Assembly: GCA_016764535.1 (NCBI GenBank)
Contig: JAESRR010000082.1
Location: 2,695 to 9,088, forward strand
Origin: Cohaesibacteraceae bacterium
GTDB taxonomy: Bacteria; Pseudomonadota; Alphaproteobacteria; Rhizobiales; Cohaesibacteraceae
Direction: 5' to 3'
DNA: 6,394 bases
In this document: positions 1-5,822 of the stretch, piece after piece
Position numbering within the stretch: position 1 is the stretch's first letter
Layout: every line of letters begins with the position of its first letter
Notes under the pieces: model-generated
Database searches by the model: none
The model's input: the letters and a program-made list of their open reading frames with translations, nothing else
Told to the model about the DNA's origin: nothing
Made by a program: the position numbers and the translations under genes

Positions 1-747
1 ATTGATCCGCAGCTAAAATCCAGATGGATGGATGTGGTATCAAATGTAACCGCCCCGCTTGGAGAAAATAAATTTCCCACTGATGCTCAGGTCATCGGCG
101 CGGTTCAACGCACCTCGGACGAAGATACTATCGTATTATGTGCAGCTGGCGGCCTTCCGGGTGAATTACACAAACTTTGGAAAGCTTCTCGTCCCAACAG
201 CTATCATGTTGAATATGGCTTCTCGTGTATGGGGTATGAAATTGCCGGTGGTCTGGGAGCAAAAATGGCGGCACCTGATCGCGAAATTGTCGTCATGGTG
301 GGCGATGGGTCCTACATGATGCTGAATTCGGAACTGGCAACTTCTGTCATGCTCGGATTGAAAATAATATTGGTAATATTGGACAATCGCGGTTTTGGTT
401 GCATCAATCGACTGCAATTAGCAACAGGCAGCGCGAGTTTTAACAACCTGCTTGATACAGCAAGACATGTGGTTCCCTCCAATATTGATTTTGTTGCACA
501 TGCGGGAGCAATGGGGGCGTCGGCAGAAAAAGTTGCATCGATTTCAGATCTGGAGAGAGCGATGTTGAGAGCTCGAGAGAGTTCGATCTCGTATGTAATT
601 GTAATCGATACCGACCCTATGCCTTCAACACAAGAAGGTGGGCACTGGTGGGAAGTTGCAGTGCCTGAAGTTTCAGCCCGAACATCAGTCGTGAATGCAT
701 ACAATGTTTCGAGCACTCAAAAACAACATCAGCGTACGGCTGACTAG
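1..747 (+). CDS. iolD: 3D-(3,5/4)-trihydroxycyclohexane-1,2-dione hydrolase, C-terminal part (5' end outside window)
   Basis: ThDP-dependent cytoplasmic enzyme of myo-inositol catabolism that hydrolytically opens the ring of the trihydroxycyclohexane-dione to give 5-deoxy-D-glucuronate. The reading frame is open from base 1, so the ATG at 28 is internal; 248 residues are visible of a family usually about 620-640 long. They cover the C-terminal ThDP-binding domain: GDGS at visible residues 101-104, then 25 residues to Asn129, matching the GDG-X(24-27)-N cofactor motif. Upstream is the [11 protein letters not shown] stretch and then [20 protein letters not shown], typical of IolD rather than acetolactate synthase. 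The C-terminal [11 protein letters not shown] and final QRTAD also match what I recall of IolD tails. The gene ends 10 nt before iolE and is part of the same operon. No frameshift is seen. The family call is firm; the missing N-terminus cannot be assessed. Confidence 0.95.
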   Translation: MDPQLKSRWMDVVSNVTAPLGENKFPTDAQVIGAVQRTSDEDTIVLCAAGGLPGELHKLWKASRPNSYHVEYGFSCMGYEIAGGLGAKMAAPDREIVVMVGDGSYMMLNSELATSVMLGLKIILVILDNRGFGCINRLQLATGSASFNNLLDTARHVVPSNIDFVAHAGAMGASAEKVASISDLERAMLRARESSISYVIVIDTDPMPSTQEGGHWWEVAVPEVSARTSVVNAYNVSSTQKQHQRTAD

Positions 748-757
748 GAATGCGCTT

Positions 758-1666
758 ATGATTCAATACGGGACAAATCCGATAGCCTGGTCAAATGATG
801 ATGATCACAATCTGGGTGCAGACATCAGTCTGGAAGCCTGTCTTTCGGAGGCAGGCGAAATTGGTTTTGACGGAATCGAAAAAGGTCACAAAATGCCGGA
901 CCATCCTGATCAGCTCAAAGCTGTTTTAAAGAAATCAGGATTGAAGTTTATTTCAGGCTGGCATTCATTGAATTTATTGACTTGCAGTGCCGAGGAAGAA
1001 AAGGCGGCGATGCAATCGCATCTTGATTTGCTTGGAGCGATGGATTGCAAGGTATGTATAGTTTGCGAAACTTCCAATTCAATTCATGGAAATGATGCTG
1101 TTCCGCTCTCTCAAAGCCCGATCCTGGATCAGGCAGACTGGCCTTTGTTTTGCGCAAAACTTGAAGAGATCGCCAAGTTTTGCAATTCACGGGGATTGGC
1201 TCTGGCCTATCATCATCATATGGGAACTATTGTTGAAACTCCTGAGGAAATCGACAGGTTTATGTTTCATGCAGGGCCTCACACCAAATTGCTACTGGAT
1301 ACTGGACATGCGTTGTTTGGTGGCTCCGACCCCGCTCAACTCGCTGAGAAATATATGGACCGGGTTGTTCATTTTCATGCAAAAAATGTCCGACCTGATA
1401 TTCGGGACGTTGTTCGTGAGCAGGATTTGTCTTTCCTGGAAGGCGTAAGACGAGGCGTATTTACGGTCCCGGGCGATGATGATGGCTGTGTAGACTTCCT
1501 CCCCGTTCTAAAGATTGCAGCTGAACATGATTATTCTGGATGGCTTGTTATTGAAGCGGAGCAGGACCCTGCGGTCCGGAATCCGTTCCATTACCAAAGC
1601 CTGGGGCTTAAAGCCCTTAAGCTGATGGCAACGCAATCTGGTCTTGCCGGAGGAATGACAACATGA
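758..1666 (+). CDS. iolE: myo-inosose-2 dehydratase
   Basis: Dehydrates scyllo-inosose (2-keto-myo-inositol) to 3D-(3,5/4)-trihydroxycyclohexane-1,2-dione, the second step of inositol breakdown. The 302-residue protein has the usual length (about 300) and is a xylose-isomerase-like TIM barrel (AP_endonuc_2 superfamily). Visible landmarks are N-terminal [12 protein letters not shown] (4-15), [14 protein letters not shown] (147-160), [12 protein letters not shown] (178-189), VVHFHAKNV (203-211) and [10 protein letters not shown] (262-271), which carry the His, Asp and Glu residues expected to bind the divalent metal. The start at 758 is chosen over an in-frame ATG at 695: AGGA at 746-749 sits 8 nt before it, homologues begin at this YGTNPIAW segment, and 695 would overlap iolD by 53 bases. 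The stop overlaps the iolB start as ATGA, suggesting translational coupling. Cysteine-rich stretches (C97, C100, C103) are visible, but I attach no function to them. Confidence 0.95.
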   Translation: MIQYGTNPIAWSNDDDHNLGADISLEACLSEAGEIGFDGIEKGHKMPDHPDQLKAVLKKSGLKFISGWHSLNLLTCSAEEEKAAMQSHLDLLGAMDCKVCIVCETSNSIHGNDAVPLSQSPILDQADWPLFCAKLEEIAKFCNSRGLALAYHHHMGTIVETPEEIDRFMFHAGPHTKLLLDTGHALFGGSDPAQLAEKYMDRVVHFHAKNVRPDIRDVVREQDLSFLEGVRRGVFTVPGDDDGCVDFLPVLKIAAEHDYSGWLVIEAEQDPAVRNPFHYQSLGLKALKLMATQSGLAGGMTT

Positions 1667-2481
1667 GCCATTTGTTACGCAAACCTGTTGGTGCTCACGG
1701 CAAAGTCCATGAAATAACACCGGAATCTGCGAACTGGAAATATGTCGGGTTCGAGCTTCATAAATTGGACGAAGGCGATATCGTCAACCAATACACAGTC
1801 GATCGGGAAATCATTTTGGTCCTGGTTGAAGGTAAGGCTGTGTTCCAGGTTGAAGACAGGCATTTTGGTGAACTTGGCGACAGAATGAACGTTTTTGAAC
1901 GCAAGAAACCCCACTGCCTGTATGTTCCCGGAAATTCAAACTGGTCAGCAAAAGCAACCACTTCATGTACATTGGCAGTTTGCAGTGCTCCCGCAAAAGG
2001 CGGGCATGCGGCAAGGTTCATCGGGCCAGATGATATGACGTTGGAAGAACGTGGAGTTGGGGCCAATACACGTTACATTCACGCGATTGCAATGGAACAA
2101 TCCGATGTTGCTGATAGCTTGCTGGTAACCGAGGTTTTTACGCCGCAGGGGAATTGGTCAAGTTATCCGCCGCACCGGCATGACGAAGATAATTTTCCGG
2201 ATATGACCTATCTGGAAGAGACATATTATCACAGATTGAATCCCTCACAGGGATTTGGATTCCAGCGCGTCTTTACCGAGGATGGTGAGTTGGATGAAAC
2301 AATGGCGGTTTCTGATGGTGATGTTGTTCTGGTTCCCAAAGGCCATCATCCTTGCGGATCGCCCTATGGATATGAAATGTATTATCTCAATGTGATGGCG
2401 GGGCCACTTCGAAAATGGCGGTTCCAAAACCACCCGGATCACAACTGGATATTCGAGCGAGACAGCAAGCTGTCTTCCTGA
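1663..2481 (+). CDS. iolB: 5-deoxy-glucuronate isomerase
   Basis: Isomerises 5-deoxy-D-glucuronate to 5-dehydro-2-deoxy-D-gluconate, the substrate of IolC kinase. At 272 residues it has the normal family length. It is a bicupin of the KduI/IolB family. The C-terminal cupin is clearest: YPPHRHDED (168-176) supplies His171 and His173, YLEETYYH (183-190) supplies Glu185 or Glu186, and VLVPKGHHP (222-230) supplies the last His, giving the HxH...E...H metal set. [13 protein letters not shown] (236-248) and the [12 protein letters not shown] segment (252-263) are characteristic of IolB. The N-terminal cupin runs through [11 protein letters not shown] (53-63) and [11 protein letters not shown] (79-89). 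The start at 1663 overlaps the iolE stop and is preceded by GGAGGA at 1649-1654 with 8 nt spacing. It lies 24 nt upstream of iolG. Confidence 0.96.
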   Translation: MSHLLRKPVGAHGKVHEITPESANWKYVGFELHKLDEGDIVNQYTVDREIILVLVEGKAVFQVEDRHFGELGDRMNVFERKKPHCLYVPGNSNWSAKATTSCTLAVCSAPAKGGHAARFIGPDDMTLEERGVGANTRYIHAIAMEQSDVADSLLVTEVFTPQGNWSSYPPHRHDEDNFPDMTYLEETYYHRLNPSQGFGFQRVFTEDGELDETMAVSDGDVVLVPKGHHPCGSPYGYEMYYLNVMAGPLRKWRFQNHPDHNWIFERDSKLSS

Positions 2482-2505
2482 CCTGGACTTTACGGAGAAT
2501 AGAAT

Positions 2506-3492
2506 ATGTTGAATTTTGGTCTGTTTGGCGCGGGTCGGATCGGTTTGACTCATGCCCGTGCGATAAAATCGCTGGATAATGCAATCCTTTTGGCTGTCCA
2601 CGATGTTGACGAAAAAGCGGCCGGTCGGGTGACTGCAATGACAGGAGCTAAACAGAATTCTGTTGAAGGCATATTATCTGACCCCGAAATTGATGCGGTT
2701 ATTATCGCAAGTCCGACTGATCTACATGCTGATCAAATCGAGTTGGCCGCAAGAGCTGGCAAACAGATTTTTTGTGAGAAACCAATCGATTTGTCGATTG
2801 AGCGCGTCTCTGAGTGCCTGGAAACAGTAGAAGTTTGCGGTGTGCAATTGATGGTTGGTTTTAATCGACGATTTGATCCAGATTTCGCCCGGGTTAGGAA
2901 AGAAGTGGAGGACGGAACAGTTGGTGCAGTTGAACTCGTACAAATTACATCACGTGATCCATCGCCTCCACCTGTTTCCTACATCGCACGGTCTGGTGGT
3001 CTGTTTCGAGACATGATGATTCACGATTTTGACATGGCCCGCTTCCTGCTCGATGAAGAAGTCACATCAATTCATGCGATCGGTTCAGTTTTGATTGATC
3101 GCGAAATAGAATTAGCCGGAGATTTTGATACGGCAACTGCTACTCTTAAAACAGGTTCCGGGAAAATCGCGGTCATTACAAATTCTCGCCGTACGACTTA
3201 TGGGTATGACCAGCGTATTGAAGTTCACGGTAGTAAGGGGCTGGTATCTGCCTGTAACAGGCGGCCAACAACCGTTGTGACAGCAGACGCACAAGGTTAT
3301 CGACAAGACCCCTTGCTGAATTTTTTCATGGAAAGATATGCATCAGCCTACCAACTTGAGTTGACTCATTTTGTGGCAGCAATTCAGGCAGGGGAGTCTG
3401 TCAGACCAAATGGAGAAGATGGTTTGAAGGCTCTGGCATTGGCAGACGCCGCTTTGGTTTCAGCACAGACGGGCCAAACTGTTAATCTGTAA
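2506..3492 (+). CDS. iolG: inositol 2-dehydrogenase (Gfo/Idh/MocA family)
   Basis: NAD-dependent dehydrogenase that begins the pathway by oxidising myo-inositol to scyllo-inosose. The 328-residue protein has an N-terminal Rossmann fold with GAGRIG at 8-13 and an acidic Asp33 or Asp35 at the end of the second strand, consistent with NAD preference. It then has IIASPTDLHA (66-75) and the family EKP motif at 91-93, whose Lys92 is expected to be catalytic. In the C-terminal domain, GGLFRDMMIHDFDMARF (164-180) carries Asp169 and His173, which align with the Asp/His pair of IolG enzymes. The start at 2506 has GGAG at 2494-2497 with 8 nt spacing. Its place directly after iolB supports myo-inositol as substrate, but a scyllo-inositol or other polyol dehydrogenase of the same family cannot be excluded. 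The gene ends 6 nt before the convergent small gene. Confidence 0.88.
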   Translation: MLNFGLFGAGRIGLTHARAIKSLDNAILLAVHDVDEKAAGRVTAMTGAKQNSVEGILSDPEIDAVIIASPTDLHADQIELAARAGKQIFCEKPIDLSIERVSECLETVEVCGVQLMVGFNRRFDPDFARVRKEVEDGTVGAVELVQITSRDPSPPPVSYIARSGGLFRDMMIHDFDMARFLLDEEVTSIHAIGSVLIDREIELAGDFDTATATLKTGSGKIAVITNSRRTTYGYDQRIEVHGSKGLVSACNRRPTTVVTADAQGYRQDPLLNFFMERYASAYQLELTHFVAAIQAGESVRPNGEDGLKALALADAALVSAQTGQTVNL

Positions 3493-3498
3493 ATTTCA

Positions 3499-3687
3499 TT
3501 ACCTGAGCGAGGCAAGTGCTATTGCTTCACTCAGGACGCCGCGATCACCGATATGATTTGCCAGGATCAGAATAAGTTTGGCATTCATCAACCGCTGTTC
3601 CTCGTCATTACAGTTCCGTTGGGAATCGATCAGTTCCTTATAGAACCCATCCGGATCATCGATCATTGGATTTACATTGAGTTTCAT
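3499..3687 (-). CDS. DUF2783-like small protein downstream of the flavin monooxygenase
   Basis: A 62-residue soluble protein with no signal peptide or membrane segment. The sequence contains DDPDGFYKELIDSQR (10-24), then an acidic, polar stretch NDEEQRLMNAKLILILANHIGD (27-48) and a short helix VLSEAIALASL (51-61). This matches my recollection of DUF2783, a family of roughly 60-70 residues found next to FAD-dependent monooxygenases in proteobacteria; its biochemical role is, to my knowledge, unknown. It starts 10 nt after the monooxygenase stop on the same strand, so it is almost certainly cotranscribed. The spacer offers only a weak AAAGA-like ribosome site, which suggests translational coupling. 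A second Met at residue 8 is an alternative start, just ahead of the conserved segment. A helper or regulatory role for the monooxygenase is inference from synteny only. Confidence 0.8.
   Translation of the reverse strand: MKLNVNPMIDDPDGFYKELIDSQRNCNDEEQRLMNAKLILILANHIGDRGVLSEAIALASLR
3502..3535. terminator. Stem-loop between convergent operons, possible bidirectional terminator
   Basis: CCTGAG at 3502-3507 pairs with CTCAGG at 3530-3535. After one C-A mismatch the stem continues with GAGGCAA (3509-3515) against TTGCTTC (3522-3528), including one G-T pair, closing a 6-nt loop at 3516-3521. That gives 13 pairs with a single mismatch. It lies 9 nt after the iolG stop and inside the last codons of the opposite-strand small gene. 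Neither side has a strong T-run, so it does not meet the classical intrinsic-terminator pattern. It could be a Rho-assisted or 3'-end-protecting hairpin, or partly a by-product of coding sequence. Confidence 0.35.
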
Positions 3688-3697
3688 GATTTGATCT

Positions 3698-5311
3698 TTA
3701 TTTGGAGCCGAGGGCTATTCCGAGTGAATTTGTGATTTTTTGGATCTCGAATGAGCGCCAGCGTGCAGCGATATGCTGATCAGGACGTATGAGATAGATT
3801 GCCCCGGCTTTACCGTCGTAGCGGTGTGTTAAAACGCCCTTTTTATCAATGATATCTGTTCCAACACGAATTATTTTGATTGGGACATTGTCGTAGTTAG
3901 CAGTTTCTACACCTTCGTGGCGACCAAATACCAACAATGTAAACTGACTTCCTACTTGATTAAGGAACCAGTCTTCTTCTCCATTCGTCAATATTGGTGC
4001 ATCGGCACAATTGGTACCCGGAGACATCAGTCCCGCAAAATCGTCTTCGTCTTCTGTGTTCAGAGATGACTTGATATAGGGTGTTGGTGTGGAGAGGCGA
4101 CCGGAATTCACAAATGGCCTGGCAAATGGAGCATGTTTAGCCAGCTCGAGAATAGCGTCACGAAAATGTCGACTGCCATTTGATTTGGGAGTTATGAAAT
4201 CGGTCGAGCTGGTTGAAACGCGCAGATTATCGTCCGCGGCAAAAGAGCGTTCTTCATGATAGCTGTCAAGTAAACTATTCCCGGCGTGGCCATCCAGTAC
4301 AAGTTTGAGTTTCCACACCAGATTATCAATGTCCTGAACGCCGGTGTTTGCACCACGTGCACCAAATGGAGAGACCTGGTGGGCAGAGTCGCCCGCAAAC
4401 AGGACATTACCATGACGAAGCTTGTCGATGCGGCGGCAGGCAAATTGATAGATAGACGCCCATTCCAGTTCAAACTCGCGTTCATCTCCCAGCATTGCTT
4501 TTAGGCGGGGAATGATGTTTTCCGGTCTTTTTTCAACTTCCGGGTCTGCATCTCTTCCCAGCTGAAAATCTATTCTCCAGACATTGTCTGATTGTTTGTG
4601 TAACAGGACAGATTGACCGGGGTGAAATGGAGGGTCAAACCAATACCACCTCTCAGCTGGATAATCTGCTTTCATCACTACGTCAGCGATAAGGAAACGA
4701 TCCTGAAATTTTTGCCCGATGAATGTTGCTCCCACCATTTTTCGAATACTGGAATTTGCGCCGTCACAGGCGATGATCCAGTCGGCTTCCAGCTTAAACT
4801 GACCATCTGGTGTCTCTATAGTGAGAACTGAATGGTCATCATGTTGCTCAAGATGAATAACTTTATGTTTCCAGCGCAAATCAACCTCATCAAGGTCACT
4901 GCAACGATCAACCATATATTCTTCAAGATAATATTGCTGCAGGTTGATCATTGCAGGCATTTGATGATCTTCTTCCGGCAACAGGTCAAATTCATAGGCA
5001 AGAGTTTCTCTCAAAAATACCTTGCCATTGTGCCAGTTAATACCCTTTGCAACCATGGGCTTGGCACATCCAAGACGATTCCATATTTCAAGGGCGCGCT
5101 TGGCATAGCAGACTGCCCGGGAGCCAATGCTAACGGTATTATTATCGTCCAGAACAACTACCTTTAAACCACGATTGGCACAGTCGAGAGCGGCGGTCAA
5201 TCCAATTGGGCCAGCTCCTATAACGACAACAGGATGTCGTATAATCTTGCCTGAAAGTTGTTCGTATGACTGTGTGTAATCGAACTCTGGATAGGAATAG
5301 GTACTCTGCAT
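3698..5311 (-). CDS. FAD-dependent monooxygenase, group A aromatic hydroxylase type (MhpA/PHBH-like)
   Basis: A 537-residue flavoprotein expected to hydroxylate an aromatic compound using NAD(P)H and O2 in the cytoplasm. All three group A signatures are visible: the N-terminal FAD dinucleotide motif GAGPIG (32-37) with LDDNN at the strand end (54-58), the internal DG motif in WIIACDGANSSIR (178-190), and GDSAH (307-311) followed by SPFGARGANTGVQD (314-327). SRAVCYAKRALEI (64-76) is the usual substrate-domain segment. The C-terminal part, ending in YLIRPDQHIAARW (506-518), resembles the thioredoxin-like domain of MhpA and phenol-hydroxylase relatives. The length fits that family. The start has GGAG (+ strand 5319-5322) 7 nt upstream. 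It is followed by the DUF2783-like gene. Substrate is unknown: hydroxyphenylpropionate, hydroxybenzoate or a similar phenol are possible, and no ring-cleavage gene lies in this window to decide. It is divergent from the binding-protein gene and convergent with the inositol operon. Confidence 0.9.
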   Translation of the reverse strand: MQSTYSYPEFDYTQSYEQLSGKIIRHPVVVIGAGPIGLTAALDCANRGLKVVVLDDNNTVSIGSRAVCYAKRALEIWNRLGCAKPMVAKGINWHNGKVFLRETLAYEFDLLPEEDHQMPAMINLQQYYLEEYMVDRCSDLDEVDLRWKHKVIHLEQHDDHSVLTIETPDGQFKLEADWIIACDGANSSIRKMVGATFIGQKFQDRFLIADVVMKADYPAERWYWFDPPFHPGQSVLLHKQSDNVWRIDFQLGRDADPEVEKRPENIIPRLKAMLGDEREFELEWASIYQFACRRIDKLRHGNVLFAGDSAHQVSPFGARGANTGVQDIDNLVWKLKLVLDGHAGNSLLDSYHEERSFAADDNLRVSTSSTDFITPKSNGSRHFRDAILELAKHAPFARPFVNSGRLSTPTPYIKSSLNTEDEDDFAGLMSPGTNCADAPILTNGEEDWFLNQVGSQFTLLVFGRHEGVETANYDNVPIKIIRVGTDIIDKKGVLTHRYDGKAGAIYLIRPDQHIAARWRSFEIQKITNSLGIALGSK

Positions 5312-5425
5312 TTATCTTCTCCAGGGGGCGCTGAATCGATAGGAAATTGTAACACTACAGTGCCGATGTCTCGCATTCATCAAGGAGTATCGATACGGTT
5401 TTGGTACGGTCTGTTCTGATATCTA

Positions 5426-5451
5426 TATTTAGTAACATGCGTTACTAAATA
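5426..5451. promoter_or_regulatory. Operator-like palindrome O1 (11-bp perfect arms, 4-bp centre)
   Basis: TATTTAGTAAC at 5426-5436 is the exact reverse complement of GTTACTAAATA at 5441-5451, separated by ATGC. The inner 20 bp (5429-5448) has the form TTAGT-N10-ACTAA, shared with a second site at 5771-5790. Size and symmetry fit a dimeric helix-turn-helix repressor (MarR, TetR or LacI type); the regulator is not encoded in the window. It lies about 115 bp upstream of the monooxygenase start. Confidence 0.7.
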
Positions 5452-5456
5452 AGCAA
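5429..5456 (-). promoter_or_regulatory. Candidate promoter of the monooxygenase-DUF2783 unit
   Basis: Read on the minus strand, TTGCTT (5456-5451) is a possible -35 and TACTAA (5434-5429) a possible -10, with a 16-nt spacer. The -10 and spacer coincide with operator O1, which would place a repressor directly over RNA polymerase contacts. The match to consensus is modest; a competing minus-strand candidate TTGAAT with 17-nt spacing to TATGCC lies further upstream. The implied leader is long, a little over 100 nt. Confidence 0.35.
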
Positions 5457-5515
5457 AGCGAATTCGGGCATACCTGCTTATTGTTTTGTATTCAAGATTT
5501 GTGGTGTTTGATTAT

Positions 5516-5529
5516 CCTGACATGTCAGG
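5516..5529. promoter_or_regulatory. Perfect 14-bp palindrome, candidate second operator type
   Basis: CCTGACATGTCAGG reads the same on both strands with no spacer. It is unrelated to the TTAGT-N10-ACTAA sites and sits between them, about 65 bp from O1. Compact perfect dyads of this kind are often bound by dimeric regulators such as GntR-family proteins, but I recognise no specific consensus and assign no regulator. Confidence 0.45.
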
Positions 5530-5577
5530 TGTGGTTCCATTCAGCTATTTGGTAAGGCTACACGAATTTTAATTTTC

Positions 5578-5597
5578 GGATGAACCAAATTTCATCC
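5578..5597. repeat. Inverted repeat, 7-bp arms
   Basis: GGATGAA (5578-5584) and TTCATCC (5591-5597) are exact reverse complements around the 6-nt loop CCAAAT. It could form a small hairpin in a transcript or act as a protein site. It directly abuts a second dyad. Confidence 0.4.
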
Positions 5598-5614
5598 ATA
5601 TTTCTTCAAATATG
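5597..5614. repeat. Inverted repeat, 7-bp arms with 4-nt loop
   Basis: CATATTT (5597-5603) and AAATATG (5608-5614) flank the loop CTTC and share base 5597 with the preceding dyad. The arms are AT-rich, so a chance dyad is more likely here than for the operator sites. A run of six T lies at 5624-5629, but 9 bases separate it from the stem, so an intrinsic terminator is not supported. Confidence 0.3.
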
Positions 5615-5760
5615 ATCATCTGGTTTTTTCAAATCCTGATTTCTCCGCCTGGCGTTTGGCGCAGCTCTCTCGCAGTATTTTTCCTAATTTAATCAACAGT
5701 GCATTTGAAAAATTCAGGCAATGCAACGATAACTTTCAATTATTGGCTAAATAAACAGTG

Positions 5761-5790
5761 TTGACGACGATTAGTGTAACGTTGTACTAA
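5761..5790 (+). promoter_or_regulatory. Candidate promoter of the solute-binding protein gene
   Basis: TTGACG at 5761-5766 is a good -35 match and TACTAA at 5785-5790 a weaker -10, with an 18-nt spacer. A start a few bases downstream would give a leader of about 25 nt carrying the GGGAGG ribosome site at 5812-5817. The spacer and -10 are covered by operator O2, the classic geometry for repression. Confidence 0.55.
5771..5790. promoter_or_regulatory. Operator-like dyad O2, same TTAGT-N10-ACTAA form as O1
   Basis: The site reads TTAGT GTAACGTTGT ACTAA. The outer pentamers are exact reverse complements and the central AACGTT is itself palindromic; only the two dinucleotides between break the symmetry. 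Outer arms and total length (20 bp) match O1 exactly, while the N10 differs. It overlaps the candidate -10 and spacer of the transporter promoter, 342 bp from O1 centre to centre. Confidence 0.65.
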
Positions 5791-5822
5791 ATTGTGGCGA
5801 ATGTTATTTCAGGGAGGAAATT

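Larger units (their letters stand above)
5312..5822. other. Divergent intergenic regulatory region of 511 bp
   Basis: No credible coding sequence is present; the longest ATG-initiated stretches I followed (from 5522 and 5580) give peptides of only 16 and 11 residues without ribosome sites. The region is AT-rich and separates the minus-strand monooxygenase unit from the plus-strand transporter gene. It contains two related 20-bp operator-like sites, a separate 14-bp palindrome, and two adjoining small hairpins, all listed separately. Stretches 5323-5420 and 5630-5755 show nothing I can name. Confidence 0.85.

Noticed and set aside
28..30. ATG at 28 as the start of the first gene
   Set aside because: The frame is open from base 1 and the encoded protein is clearly the C-terminal part of a much longer enzyme.
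312..716. 134-codon minus-strand open frame inside iolD
   Set aside because: Antisense shadow of a well-conserved gene; the translation has no recognisable family features.
695..757. N-terminal extension of iolE from the in-frame ATG at 695
   Set aside because: It would overlap iolD by 53 bases, has no clear ribosome site, and adds residues absent from the family; the ATG at 758 has AGGA at the right distance and gives the typical N-terminus.
1086..1448. 120-codon plus-strand open frame inside iolE
   Set aside because: Out-of-frame shadow, rich in Trp, Ile and Leu with no motif and no ribosome site; iolE in the other frame is convincing.
2245..2601. 118-codon minus-strand open frame spanning the iolB-iolG junction
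   Set aside because: Antisense to two conserved genes and to their ribosome site; no supporting features.
4832..5167. 111-codon plus-strand open frame inside the monooxygenase gene
   Set aside because: Antisense shadow over the conserved FAD-binding region, with low-complexity hydrophobic translation and no ribosome site.
5522..5572. 16-codon leader peptide MSGVVPFSYLVRLHEF
   Set aside because: No ribosome-binding site upstream, and its start codon falls inside the 14-bp palindrome; nothing suggests an attenuator.
5597..5629. Intrinsic terminator from the CATATTT hairpin plus T-run
   Set aside because: The stem is AT-rich and the six T residues start 9 nt after it; no gene ends nearby on that strand.
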